This document shows, one piece after another, positions 34,447-42,868 of a stretch of 64,000 nucleotides of DNA; position 1 is the stretch's first letter; each line of letters starts with the position of its first letter. The position numbers and the translations under genes are program-made. Under the pieces are notes generated by a model. The model saw only the letters and a program-made list of their open reading frames with translations. It was not told where the DNA came from and ran no database searches. Origin of the DNA: Cohnella terricola (GTDB lineage Bacteria; Bacillota; Bacilli; Paenibacillales; Paenibacillaceae); NCBI RefSeq assembly GCF_007786475.1, contig NZ_VNJJ01000001.1, forward strand, positions 496,001 to 560,000. Reading direction: 5' to 3'.

Positions 34447-35145
34447 ATGTCCAAATCGATTCTTATCGTCGACGACGATCGCGAGATCGCGAATTTGATC
34501 GATATTTATTTGCGCAACGAAGGCTTAGACACCGCTCAGGCGCATGACGGCGAAGAGGCTTTGGCTTTATTAGCAAGCCGGACGTTCCATCTTCTCGTGC
34601 TGGACGTGATGATGCCGAAAATGGACGGGATGGAGGTCTGCAGGCGGGTTCGCGAAACCGCGTCCATTCCGATTCTAATGGTCAGCGCCAAGGCGGAGGA
34701 TATGGACAAAATTCTCGGTTTGATGACGGGTGCGGACGATTATGTAGTGAAGCCGTTTAACCCGTTGGAGCTCGTCGTCCGGGTCAAGACTTTGCTTCGC
34801 CGCGCATACCAGTATGTCCAGCCTTCCGCCGCCTCTGCCGAGGATGAAGGCTTGATCCGCATTAACGAGCTGACGATCAATAAATCGACGCATTCCGCCG
34901 AAGTGCACGGGCGATCTGTTCACCTCACCTCGACCGAATTCGGTATTTTGCATTTGCTTGCCAGCAATCCTGGCCGGGTGTTTAGCGCGGAGGACATTTT
35001 TCAGCAAGTATGGAAGGAAAAATACTTCGAGTCGAACAATACCGTCATGGTGCACATTAGCAAACTCAGGGATAAGCTCGAACAGGAGATGGGCCGCAAG
35101 CTCATTACGACTGTCTGGGGGGTAGGCTATAAAATTGAGATCTAG
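34447..35145 (+). CDS. OmpR/VanR-like response regulator
   Basis: A 232-residue regulator: receiver domain with phosphorylation site Asp53 (LVLDVMMPKMDG), Lys in VVKPFNPLEL, and a winged-helix DNA-binding domain (about 130-230, LTSTEFGILHLLASNPGRVFS, ending WGVGYKIE). It is closest in appearance to VanR-type regulators. ATG 34447 is 9 bp from AAAGGAG; GTG 34444 is in frame too. It overlaps the kinase gene by 11 bp. It probably controls its own operon and the carboxypeptidase through the CTTAAG repeats. Confidence 0.92.
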   Translation: MSKSILIVDDDREIANLIDIYLRNEGLDTAQAHDGEEALALLASRTFHLLVLDVMMPKMDGMEVCRRVRETASIPILMVSAKAEDMDKILGLMTGADDYVVKPFNPLELVVRVKTLLRRAYQYVQPSAASAEDEGLIRINELTINKSTHSAEVHGRSVHLTSTEFGILHLLASNPGRVFSAEDIFQQVWKEKYFESNNTVMVHISKLRDKLEQEMGRKLITTVWGVGYKIEI

Positions 35146-36250
35146 CATCGCTGCGCGCATGGTGTGGAGGCTAGTGTGGCAAATCCTCTTAAGTTCCGTT
35201 TTGGCGGTCGTGACCTGTTACATGTCGATTATTATTTTGGAAAGAATGACGCGCGGCAATTACGGACAACGTTCTTTTTTTATCCAATTAAATAGGTTTT
35301 TCGGGGAAATGCCGCTTATCTTGTTCGGTTGCTTCGTTCTGTTTATCGTATACATGGTGTTGCTGAATTGGCGGCGCTTTAGCTATTACGATAAGCTGAG
35401 CAGGTCCGTCGAGCATATCGCCTTGAAGGGGAATTTTGACGATACGGTGCCCGTAAAACAGAACAACGAGGTGACATTGCTCGCCGAGAACATGAACTTG
35501 CTCGTCATCGAACTCAAACGATCGCTTGACGAGGAGAGAAAAGCGGAACAAACGAAAAACGAACTCATTACGAACGTTTCTCACGACCTTCGTACGCCGC
35601 TGACGTCAATACTCGGTTATTTGGGACTAATCGAGCAAGATCGCTACCGGGACGAAGTCGAACTGCGTCATTACGTCCAGATCGCGTACGCGAAATCCGA
35701 GCGGCTTAACGTTCTGATTCAGGATCTGTTCGAATATACGCGGATGCGGCATGACGTCGTTCCATTAAACAAACAGACGTTTAACCTCGTCGAAATGATG
35801 AACCAGCTTATCGTCCATCATCGTCTGTCGCTAGAAAATGCGAAGATGAAGGGCAATTTAATTGCGAACGTGAGCGAATTGCCTATTGAAGGAGATCCAG
35901 ACAAGCTCGTTCGCGTTTTCGAGAACCTGCTAACCAACGCGATCTCTTACGGATCGACGGGCGGGAAAGTCGATATTTATTTGAACAGGCAGAACAACGC
36001 GGCTATTATCGAGGTCGTCAATTACGGAGAAGAAATTCCCGCAGCGGATTTGCCGCACCTGTTCGACCGCTTCTATCGTGTCGACAAATCCAGAACCGAG
36101 CATAAGGGCGGCTCGGGATTAGGTTTGGCCATCGCCAAAGGGATCGTAGACAAACACGGAGGAACGATCTCCGCGACGAGCGACGGAAACAGCACCAATT
36201 TCCGCGTAAGGCTCCCTCTCTCCGAGCCATCGCCCAAAAGCCCATCTTAA
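35135..36250 (+). CDS. VanS-like sensor histidine kinase
   Basis: A 371-residue membrane kinase with two helices (about residues 13-36 and 60-78) and only a short external loop, so it probably senses a membrane-proximal signal. The phosphoacceptor is His150 in NVSHDLRTPLTS; N, G1 and G2 boxes follow (ENLLTNAISYG, RFYRVDKSR, GGSGLGLAIAKGIVDKHGG). The TTG start at 35135 lies within the regulator gene; ATG 35159 is an alternative. It probably phosphorylates the preceding regulator in response to cell-wall stress. Confidence 0.9.
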   Translation: MRSSIAARMVWRLVWQILLSSVLAVVTCYMSIIILERMTRGNYGQRSFFIQLNRFFGEMPLILFGCFVLFIVYMVLLNWRRFSYYDKLSRSVEHIALKGNFDDTVPVKQNNEVTLLAENMNLLVIELKRSLDEERKAEQTKNELITNVSHDLRTPLTSILGYLGLIEQDRYRDEVELRHYVQIAYAKSERLNVLIQDLFEYTRMRHDVVPLNKQTFNLVEMMNQLIVHHRLSLENAKMKGNLIANVSELPIEGDPDKLVRVFENLLTNAISYGSTGGKVDIYLNRQNNAAIIEVVNYGEEIPAADLPHLFDRFYRVDKSRTEHKGGSGLGLAIAKGIVDKHGGTISATSDGNSTNFRVRLPLSEPSPKSPS

Positions 36251-36262
36251 GATAATCTTATG
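36246..36262 (+). promoter_or_regulatory. CTTAAG/CTTATG operator before the carboxypeptidase gene
   Basis: CTTAAG (36246-36251) and CTTATG (36257-36262) repeat at the same 11-bp interval as in the regulator's own promoter. They overlap the end of the kinase gene. TACAAT (36295-36300) is a plausible -10, with the repeats placed just upstream of the -35 region. Confidence 0.55.
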
Positions 36263-36344
36263 ATTTGCTTTTCGTTTGTTTAAATATTTCCCTCTACAAT
36301 CAATGTCATGAAAGGTTGTACCGTTGATTGGGAGGGAATCGTCG

Positions 36345-37232
36345 ATGAGATTAAAGCGGTTATTGATCGCTGTAGCGATAGTGTTCATCGTGGGTTGGGC
36401 CGTGAATGCGAATGGCAAGCTTGGCTTAACGAAACCTAAGGAGCCCGCGTTGGCGGTCGTTTCGGCCGTGATGATGGATGTGGACACAGGAAAATGGCTC
36501 TATCGAAGCAACGCCGCCAAACCGTTGCCACCGGCGAGTATGTCGAAGATGATGACGGAAGTGCTCGTTCTAGATAGCGTGAACTCGGGAAATATCGCTT
36601 GGAACGATACGACGGCAGCAAGTACGTACGCTTCTAGGGTAGGCGGAGCGAAGATGGGCTTAACGGAGGGACAGATTGTAACCGTCAAGGAGCTATTCGA
36701 AGCGATGGCGGTCCATTCCGCCAACGATGCGTCCGTTGCTTTGGCGGAACTGATCGCCGGGACGGAGACGGAATTCGTCAAGCGAATGAACGCCAAAGCC
36801 GAGGTTATCGGCTTGTCCAAGGCTTCTCGATTCGCGAACGCAACCGGGCTGTCCAGTAGCGACTTGCGCGATATTAAAACGGCGGCTGCAAAGGGCGAGA
36901 CGATGATGACGGCAGAGGATGTCGCATTGTTGGCTAAGTATTTGATCGAGACGTATCCCGAGGTACTCCAGACGACGAAAAAAGCCGAGGCCGGTTACGC
37001 GAACGTCAAGCTTCAGACGACGAATGAAATGCTCCCGGGACAAAGGTTCGGGACGAGAGGAAACGATGGGCTAAAGACCGGTTATACGGAGAGGGCTGGC
37101 TACTGTTTTACGGGAACGACGGTATCCGGTGGTCGACGGTATATTACGGTTGTTATGGGCGCGAGCACGCCTGAAGCACGGTTCGAGGAGACAAAAAAGC
37201 TGTTAGCATACGCGGAGGGAAGCTCAACATGA
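36345..37232 (+). CDS. D-alanyl-D-alanine carboxypeptidase (DacA/DacF type, VanRS-linked)
   Basis: A serine-type carboxypeptidase that trims the terminal D-Ala of peptidoglycan peptides. The 295-residue protein has an N-terminal signal/anchor helix (about residues 4-20) and the three penicillin-binding motifs: SMSK (Ser65-Lys68), SAN (Ser125-Asn127) and KTG in LKTGYT. It lacks the usual C-terminal beta domain of DacA. ATG 36345 has GGAGGG 8 bp upstream. The shared operator with the regulator makes it the likely main target of the two-component system. Confidence 0.9.
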   Translation: MRLKRLLIAVAIVFIVGWAVNANGKLGLTKPKEPALAVVSAVMMDVDTGKWLYRSNAAKPLPPASMSKMMTEVLVLDSVNSGNIAWNDTTAASTYASRVGGAKMGLTEGQIVTVKELFEAMAVHSANDASVALAELIAGTETEFVKRMNAKAEVIGLSKASRFANATGLSSSDLRDIKTAAAKGETMMTAEDVALLAKYLIETYPEVLQTTKKAEAGYANVKLQTTNEMLPGQRFGTRGNDGLKTGYTERAGYCFTGTTVSGGRRYITVVMGASTPEARFEETKKLLAYAEGSST

Positions 37233-37468
37233 ACGATTACGCGAAACGCGTGAGTGCGTTGAAATCCTTCGAAGTGCTTTGTTATTCCTTATGCATTCAC
37301 TTGCTGACGGAAGAAGTTTTGGCCGTTCACGCTGCCCAGGCAGCCTTGCTCGATCTGTTCGCAGACGAGCAGTTCTGGCGGCTCGAAGACGACGAAAGAA
37401 CGAAGCGGGTTCGGAGACGAGCGATCGCTAGATCGATGGAACTGCTTTCCCGATCAAAGGAATCGTGA
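37229..37468 (+). CDS. Small hypothetical protein
   Basis: A 79-residue helical protein that overlaps the carboxypeptidase stop by 4 bp (ATGA), so it is translated with it. The N-terminal half is hydrophobic with two cysteines (LCYSLCIHLL) and the C-terminal half strongly basic. Not recognised; context suggests a cell-wall-stress role. Confidence 0.55.
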   Translation: MNDYAKRVSALKSFEVLCYSLCIHLLTEEVLAVHAAQAALLDLFADEQFWRLEDDERTKRVRRRAIARSMELLSRSKES

Positions 37469-37482
37469 ATTTCTAAATCATA

Positions 37483-37512
37483 AAGGCTCTGCCCCGAACG
37501 GGGAAGAGCCTT
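37483..37512. terminator. Bidirectional terminator between convergent genes
   Basis: AAGGCTCT-CCCC pairs with GGGG-AGAGCCTT around GAAC. It separates the carboxypeptidase operon from the convergent DUF2627 gene. Confidence 0.8.
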
Positions 37513-37846
37513 AACTGTCTGAATGAGCATTCTCGCTTTCCTTGTCGGACGACCGGGAGGGACGAGGGGGACGTGGAACTTTCGGGCGAAATCGAGAGGA
37601 TAAATAATTATGCTTGCGATCGCGGAAAAAGATCCAACCTCCGATAAATCCGACGCCGGCCAGGAACAAGATTGCTCCGCCGATAAACTTGATCCAAGCA
37701 AAATCGGGGGCGTTAATGCTAGCATCGCCGATTTTCGCGAAATAATCGTATAACGAGTCTTTCATAAGCAAGAAACCATAGGCAGCTGCAATGCCGGGAA
37801 TGACAAGAAGCAGTATGGCGATCAGCCGCTGGATGAGCAGTTTCAT
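37511..37846 (-). CDS. DUF2627 family membrane protein (YqzF-like)
   Basis: A 111-residue protein with two membrane helices (about residues 5-25 and 52-72) and a basic Pro/Ser-rich tail. The N terminus MKLLIQRLIAILLLVIPGIAAAYG is typical of DUF2627/YqzF. Function unknown. The minus-strand ATG ends at 37846; a more upstream ATG would add a basic leader. GGAGGG lies 12 bp before the chosen start. Confidence 0.75.
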   Translation of the reverse strand: MKLLIQRLIAILLLVIPGIAAAYGFLLMKDSLYDYFAKIGDASINAPDFAWIKFIGGAILFLAGVGFIGGWIFFRDRKHNYLSSRFRPKVPRPPRPSRSSDKESENAHSDS

Positions 37847-38003
37847 GGGGTGCCGAAGCCCTCCTTCCAATTTCTTAATCATAACGATTTTCTGAAGGAT
37901 TGTCCATGAATGCCAGCAATCGACTGGTGATTTTCCTATGATACGACATGAACCTATGGTATTATGACACAAGAAATATAGAGAAAGAGAGGGATTCGGG
38001 AAA

Positions 38004-39413
38004 GTGGTATTTTCCAGTTTGTTTTTCCTGTATTTGTTCTTACCTATACTGCTTATTGCCTATTTCGTCTTTAAAAATACGACATACCGCAACTGGGTTC
38101 TGATCTTGTTTTCGTTCGCCTTCTATGCCTGGGGCGAGCCGGTTTGGATCGTCTTACTGTTAATAGCTTCGATCATCGGATATCTATTCGCGCTGGGGAT
38201 CGAGAAATATAGAGGAACTTGGCTTGCGAAGGCGCAATACGTGGCCGCGATAGCCGTTAATATCGGGATATTAGGCTTTTTCAAATATGCCGGATTCTTG
38301 GTGGATAACGTCAACTCGATTTTGCCGTTTAACATTCCGCATCCGGAAGTAACTTTGCCAATCGGAATTTCTTTCTTCACTTTCGAAATCATTTGTTACC
38401 TTACGGACGTCTATAAAGGTACGATCAAAGCGCCGAGATCTCCGAAGAAGCTGCTGCTCTACGTTTCGTTTTTCCCGCATTTGGTGGCAGGGCCGATTAT
38501 TCGGTATTCGGATATCGAGCAGCAGATTGACAATCCGAAAGTGTCCATGGCGGGCTTCAGCGAAGGGATTACTCGTTTCATGATCGGTCTCGGCAAGAAG
38601 GTCATCTTCGCGAACCTACTGGGCGAGGGCGTGTCTCAGATTCTAACGCCAAGCTCCGGATCGGCTTCCGTGCTTGGCATTTGGTTCGGAGTTTGTTTGT
38701 TCGCTCTACAAATCTATTTCGATTTCTCCGGTTATTCCGACATGGCGATAGGTTTGGGCAAAATGTTCGGGTTTAACTTGCGTGAAAACTTCAACTATCC
38801 TTACGTCTCAAGGTCTGCAGGCGAATTCTGGCGGCGTTGGAACATGTCGCTGGGCGGTTTTTTCCGGGATTACGTCTACATTCCGCTAGGCGGCAACAGA
38901 AGATTCTACTTGCGCAATTTGTTCGTCGTATGGTTTCTTACCGGTTTCTGGCACGGCGCGAGCTGGAACTTTATCATTTGGGGACTTTACTTCGGTTTGC
39001 TCATCTATCTGGAAAGAGTATTTCTCGGCAAATGGCTGGAGAAAGCGGGAAGATTCGTCTCTCATTTGTACGGTACCATCATGATGCTCATCGGCTGGGT
39101 TTGGTTCTATTTCACCGACTTGAAAGAAGCGCTTAAGGCGCTTGCGATCATGTTCGGCCTATACCACAAAGAGTTGTACACGTTGGAACTGGAAATATAC
39201 TTCAGAGAGAATTTGGTGTTGTTCCTCTTGGGGATTATCGCTTCCACGCCGCTGATGAAATGGATGTTCACGCGTTTGGCAGAATCCAATCCGAAGCTCG
39301 GGGCTGGATTGCAGGGCGTAGGGGTGCCAGCCATGAACATTGCCATTCTCGTCGTCGCGACGATCTTGCTGATCGGCAGCACTTATAATCCGTTCCTGTA
39401 TTACCGGTTCTAA
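38004..39413 (+). CDS. MBOAT-family O-acyltransferase (AlgI/PatA/DltB-like)
   Basis: A 469-residue polytopic membrane protein with about ten helices. The conserved MBOAT core is visible: FWRRWNMSLGGFFRDYVYIPLGG and the catalytic His in FLTGFWHGASWNFI. Such proteins pass acetyl groups across the membrane for O-acetylation of an extracellular polysaccharide (alginate, peptidoglycan or a capsule). The GTG at 38004 follows GAGGGATTCGGG. The DHHW protein downstream is the usual partner. Confidence 0.92.
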   Translation: MVFSSLFFLYLFLPILLIAYFVFKNTTYRNWVLILFSFAFYAWGEPVWIVLLLIASIIGYLFALGIEKYRGTWLAKAQYVAAIAVNIGILGFFKYAGFLVDNVNSILPFNIPHPEVTLPIGISFFTFEIICYLTDVYKGTIKAPRSPKKLLLYVSFFPHLVAGPIIRYSDIEQQIDNPKVSMAGFSEGITRFMIGLGKKVIFANLLGEGVSQILTPSSGSASVLGIWFGVCLFALQIYFDFSGYSDMAIGLGKMFGFNLRENFNYPYVSRSAGEFWRRWNMSLGGFFRDYVYIPLGGNRRFYLRNLFVVWFLTGFWHGASWNFIIWGLYFGLLIYLERVFLGKWLEKAGRFVSHLYGTIMMLIGWVWFYFTDLKEALKALAIMFGLYHKELYTLELEIYFRENLVLFLLGIIASTPLMKWMFTRLAESNPKLGAGLQGVGVPAMNIAILVVATILLIGSTYNPFLYYRF

Positions 39414-39427
39414 CGAGGAGGGTGAAA

Positions 39428-40702
39428 ATGAAACTGCGAGACAAGCTCAATCTCATCTTGTTTTTGGTTGCCATATTCGGATTTGCCATCGTGAACTTGC
39501 TTCGACCTCATTCCGAGACGTCCTCGAATTTGGAGCAGCGGGATATCGCGAAGCAGCCTGAGTTTACGAAGGATCGTTTCTTCGCCGGAGATTACACCCG
39601 CGAATTCGACAATTACTTCGCCGACAATTTCGCGTTCCGGACGTCCTTGATTCAAGTCGGTTCGTCCATTAAAGAGTTGAAAGGACTTCCGGATGATAAC
39701 GGAATTTCAATCGTTGTTCAGGGTGGAGACAATATGGGCGGAGATAAATCTGCGACAGACGGCAAAACAAAAGGCGGAACAACCGACGCAGGCGAAGGAA
39801 GTACCGTGACAGACGTCAACACGAGCAAGTATATCATTGCAAAAGACAGAGCTTTTATCGCCTTTAAATATTCTGCCGCCGCTTCGAAGAAGTATGCGGA
39901 CGCATTGAACCAATTCCGGAAATCCGTCGGCCCAGATGTCTCCGTCTACTCCTTGCTTGCTCCGACGGCCGTGGAGTTTTCAAGTAACAAAAACATTCAG
40001 AAATTGACCGAATCCCAAAAAGACGCTTTCGCTCACGTGAACGAGCGGCTTGATCCATCGATCGGTCAGGTGGACGCCTATAGTGGGTTGGCCGAACATA
40101 AAGACGAATATATTTATTTCCGTACCGATCATCACTGGACTGCACTTGGGGCTTATTACGCTTATTCCAAGTTCATGGAGACGATCGGAGAGAAACCGGT
40201 CCCGCTTAGCGAATATAAGAAGAGTAATATTGAAGATTTCCTTGGCACTGCATATAAACAAACATTAAGATCAGAGCTGAAGACGCACCCGGATACAATT
40301 ACGTATTACACTCCGTTCACTAATTATAAGTACACGATGCATACTTCGCCGACGAGATCGTCCGAGAAAAAAGTCGTCGATCCGAATTTTGCCAAATACA
40401 GCAGCACGTTCTACGCCGTCTTCCTAGGCGGGGACTATCCGTGGGGCGAGATCTCGACGGACAACAAAAACGGTAAACGCATCGTCGTCGTGAAGGACTC
40501 TTACGCCAACGCTTTCGTTCCGTTTTTGCTGCCGCACTTCGAGAAAGTATATTATCTCGACCCGCGCCACTACCAAGGAAATCTGCTCGACTTCGTCAAA
40601 GAGCATAAAATTACCGACGTTCTGTTCCTTAACAACTCGACCGTAGCGAAAAACACCGGTGTAACCGACCAAATACTCGACAAAATGAAAAAAGGCAAAT
40701 AA
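39428..40702 (+). CDS. DHHW-type exported O-acetyl transfer protein (AlgJ/AlgX-like)
   Basis: A 424-residue protein with an N-terminal signal/anchor (about residues 6-24) and an SGNH-like domain. The family signature DHHWTALGAYYAY is visible, and a second catalytic-like segment VVVKDSYANAFVPFL holds the Asp-Ser pair. It is thought to accept the acyl group exported by the MBOAT protein and place it on a polysaccharide. A Gly/Thr-rich low-complexity insert lies at about 95-130. ATG 39428 follows AGGAGGG. Confidence 0.88.
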   Translation: MKLRDKLNLILFLVAIFGFAIVNLLRPHSETSSNLEQRDIAKQPEFTKDRFFAGDYTREFDNYFADNFAFRTSLIQVGSSIKELKGLPDDNGISIVVQGGDNMGGDKSATDGKTKGGTTDAGEGSTVTDVNTSKYIIAKDRAFIAFKYSAAASKKYADALNQFRKSVGPDVSVYSLLAPTAVEFSSNKNIQKLTESQKDAFAHVNERLDPSIGQVDAYSGLAEHKDEYIYFRTDHHWTALGAYYAYSKFMETIGEKPVPLSEYKKSNIEDFLGTAYKQTLRSELKTHPDTITYYTPFTNYKYTMHTSPTRSSEKKVVDPNFAKYSSTFYAVFLGGDYPWGEISTDNKNGKRIVVVKDSYANAFVPFLLPHFEKVYYLDPRHYQGNLLDFVKEHKITDVLFLNNSTVAKNTGVTDQILDKMKKGK

Positions 40703-40721
40703 ACAGTCTCGCAAATCTCGG

Positions 40722-40750
40722 CGGCCCACTATGGGCCGTCTTCTATTTTT
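40722..40750 (+). terminator. Terminator after the DHHW gene
   Basis: CGGCCC (40722-40727) pairs with GGGCCG (40733-40738), followed by TCTTCTATTTTT. Confidence 0.65.
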
Positions 40751-40780
40751 CTCGCAAATGAAGGCTTCGCACGGCCCCCT

Positions 40781-41212
40781 TAGTTTCGCTATCCCTTTCC
40801 ATCAGAATCCACTTGAGCCCAATCTCTGCCTGTAATCCCCTCTGACGCTATCCCCGCCGCTCAGAAATAAGTGCATCAGCAGCACAACTACACTCTCACG
40901 CACTACCAGTCCCATTTCTCTCTGTCGTCATCCCCTTAGCTCAGGAGAAGGAACACGATCATTCTGTGCTTTGTACCATTTTCTTTCCCTCTGTCGTCAT
41001 CCCTTCGTTCAGGTGAACTATACGTATTGTACAATGCACTACTTCCTTCTCTCTGCCGGTATCCCATTCTCTCAGAAAAAGTAGCTGCCAGAATGTATCT
41101 CTTTCCTTCGTTGTCACTTCTGCCTTTAGTTCGCTTTAACTTCACCTTAACCTCGCCTCTACTTCGCTTTTACTTCGCCTCTAATTCGCTTGCAGGTATC
41201 CCGATTACTCAG
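40781..41212 (+). repeat. Left array of 25-bp GTCG-ATCCCC-CTCAG repeats
   Basis: About seven degenerate copies of CTCTGTCGNYATCCCCTTNGCTCAG lie at roughly 40787, 40824, 40840, 40919, 40989, 41050 and 41189, about 60-80 bp apart for the clear ones. No gene lies in 40703-41365. The reverse complement of this unit forms the array at 42409-42735, beyond the transposase gene. Confidence 0.65.
41130..41195 (+). repeat. Six tandem 11-bp units (TTCGCYTYTAC)
   Basis: TTCGCTTTAAC, TTCACCTTAAC, CTCGCCTCTAC, TTCGCTTTTAC, TTCGCCTCTAA and TTCGCTTGCAG follow one another exactly (6 x 11 bp). This is a degenerate minisatellite embedded in the left repeat array. Confidence 0.75.
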
Positions 41213-41365
41213 GTAAATGGAATGTAGGGAATGCCCTCATGATAAGACCAAATCATGCAAAGATACTCTGTGAGACTTCAACGTAAAGATCGGGTAAAGC
41301 GTATCGCTGGAATTAACCATGTCAAATAAAGTAGATCGAAGTCAGTGAATTAAAAGTACTAAAGC

Positions 41366-42289
41366 TTAACTAACCACTGGAACGGCTGTGCGTGCAACAC
41401 GAGTTGGTCGGATGGATCGTGCAGAAGATTGGGTCAGAGTCGAATAAGTAATACGCTTGGATATGGCGCAATCCGAAATCAGTTGTTCGAATAGGGTGCT
41501 CGAACTTCGATTGTACACATAACAAAACTGGTCTAGGTAGCGTTGTAGATGCTTCGGCCCAATACCGCGGTACACGCTGGCGATCCACCAGGTGACTTTG
41601 TGGCCCATGCTGGCTAGCGCATTGTTTCTATTTTTACCATACCTTCTTGTAATAATGGCTTGAGGCGCGGATTGCGGGTCGACATGATAGCGAATGAATG
41701 GAAGCGGATCGGGAAAGTCGTAGTTGTTCTTTAGCGGCGTTTTGGATTGGAGTTTAACGATGATGGGCTTCAGTTGTTCGTTCTCGTTGCTGGAGGCACC
41801 GATTAGAAGCGGTTGTTCTTGCCTATGCCATTCAACAGACCCAGTGTAGCGACGGCTGTAAACCGTATCGGAGATGCGCACAATGCCCGTGAGGAGTCTG
41901 TTCGACTCGGCTTGAACCATTGCGTGCCGAATTTTATGTCCGATCAGCCAAGCGGTCTTGTAGGTGACGCCGATGGCCTCGGCAAGCTGAACCGCATTCA
42001 CGCCAAAAGGCTGCGTATGGAGGTAAATCGCTTGAAACCAAAGATGCAACGGCGTGCGGCTGCCCTCCATAATCGTACCTACGATAAGAGAAGTTTGAGA
42101 GCGGCAAGAACGGCATTCGTAGAGAGGCAATCTGCGTGTGGAAATGAGATAAAAATGGGTGTGCCGGCAGTGCGGGCAACGAAAACCTTCCGGCCATTTT
42201 AGATTGAACAAGATGCCAAAGCAGTCTTCTTCCCGAGAAAATTGCGCGCAAAACGAATTAAACTTTTCATCGGAACCGAATAATTTCAT
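41366..42289 (-). CDS. IS1595-like transposase, catalytic residues apparently lost
   Basis: A 307-residue protein with an N-terminal zinc ribbon (CPHC, then CRSC) and the helix-turn-helix core AVQLAEAIGVTYKTAWLIGHKIR typical of IS1595 transposases. The end YRGIGPKHLQRYLDQFCYVYNR also matches. However, the segment that normally reads VEVDET is VRISDT here, and the region holding the last catalytic N-x-x-E is NNALASMGH. At least two of the three acidic positions therefore appear replaced. The ATG has AAAGGAG 8 bp upstream on the minus strand. It may be a decayed or domesticated transposase. No clear terminal inverted repeats found. Confidence 0.75.
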   Translation of the reverse strand: MKLFGSDEKFNSFCAQFSREEDCFGILFNLKWPEGFRCPHCRHTHFYLISTRRLPLYECRSCRSQTSLIVGTIMEGSRTPLHLWFQAIYLHTQPFGVNAVQLAEAIGVTYKTAWLIGHKIRHAMVQAESNRLLTGIVRISDTVYSRRYTGSVEWHRQEQPLLIGASSNENEQLKPIIVKLQSKTPLKNNYDFPDPLPFIRYHVDPQSAPQAIITRRYGKNRNNALASMGHKVTWWIASVYRGIGPKHLQRYLDQFCYVYNRSSSTLFEQLISDCAISKRITYSTLTQSSARSIRPTRVARTAVPVVS

Positions 42290-42315
42290 GGAGAAAACTC
42301 CTTTCGGCGTAAAGG

Positions 42316-42354
42316 GAACATTTGTTCTATTTCCATCATACCAAACATACGTTC
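42316..42354 (-). promoter_or_regulatory. Two LexA-like SOS boxes in the transposase promoter
   Basis: GAACATTTGTTC (42316-42327) is a perfect GAAC-N4-GTTC Bacillus-type SOS box. AAACATACGTTC (42343-42354) differs at one position. Between them, on the minus strand, TATGAT (42340-42335) could be the -10 of the transposase promoter. The arrangement suggests repression by LexA. Confidence 0.5.
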
Positions 42355-42408
42355 CTATTTAAAGAAAAAAATGGACAATTTGATAAAAAACCTGAAAAGT
42401 CGGCGTTC

Positions 42409-42735
42409 TGAACGAAGGGGATACCGACGAAGGGGATTAAAAGGGGGAATGGTGTCAATGGCAGAAATAGAGGGGCAGAACTGAGCCGAGGAGATACTGA
42501 CGGAGGAGATTAAGAGGAGGACGGATCTAAGGAAGAAAAAGGGAGCTGAACTGAGCCGAGGAGATACTGACGGAGTAGACTGAGGGGTGGACGGGGTCAT
42601 TGGCAGAAACAGAGAAGCGGTGACTGAGCGTTGGGGATACCGACGAAGGGGATTGAGAGGAGGATGGCGTCAACGGCAGAAACAGAGAAGCGGTACTGAG
42701 CGGAGGGGATACCGGCAAAGGGGATCGGATAGGAG
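42409..42735 (+). repeat. Five tandem repeats of about 72 bp (right array)
   Basis: CTGAGC...GGGGATACCGACGAAGGGGATT units start near 42409, 42481, 42551, 42624 and 42696 (period 70-73 bp), separated by a shared ATGGCAGAAACAGAGAAG-like spacer. The core is the reverse complement of the left-array unit. No gene overlaps it; the open frame that runs through into lpdV lacks a start signal. Confidence 0.8.
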
Positions 42736-42808
42736 CGAGGTTAGGCAGCAAAATGGAGGGCGACGAAGTATCTCGGGTGTTCCAAAAGTGTATTTTACAA
42801 TGTGCGCT

Positions 42809-42836
42809 TTGTTCTGGAGCCGAAAAAAGGTACAAT
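42809..42836 (+). promoter_or_regulatory. Sigma-A promoter of lpdV
   Basis: TTGTTC (42809-42814), a 16-bp spacer and TACAAT (42831-42836) lie 32 bp before the lpdV start. Confidence 0.6.
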
Positions 42837-42868
42837 GGGAACGTGAGTTTACATACGGAGGGGAAACT

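Noticed and set aside
42409..42735. CRISPR array
   Set aside because: The 72-bp units include their spacers, which are homologous to each other; this is a tandem repeat.
42587..42868. N-terminal extension of lpdV through the repeat array
   Set aside because: The frame is open only because the repeats lack stops. The family starts at MPIEVDVAILGGGPGG, and the promoter lies at 42809-42836.
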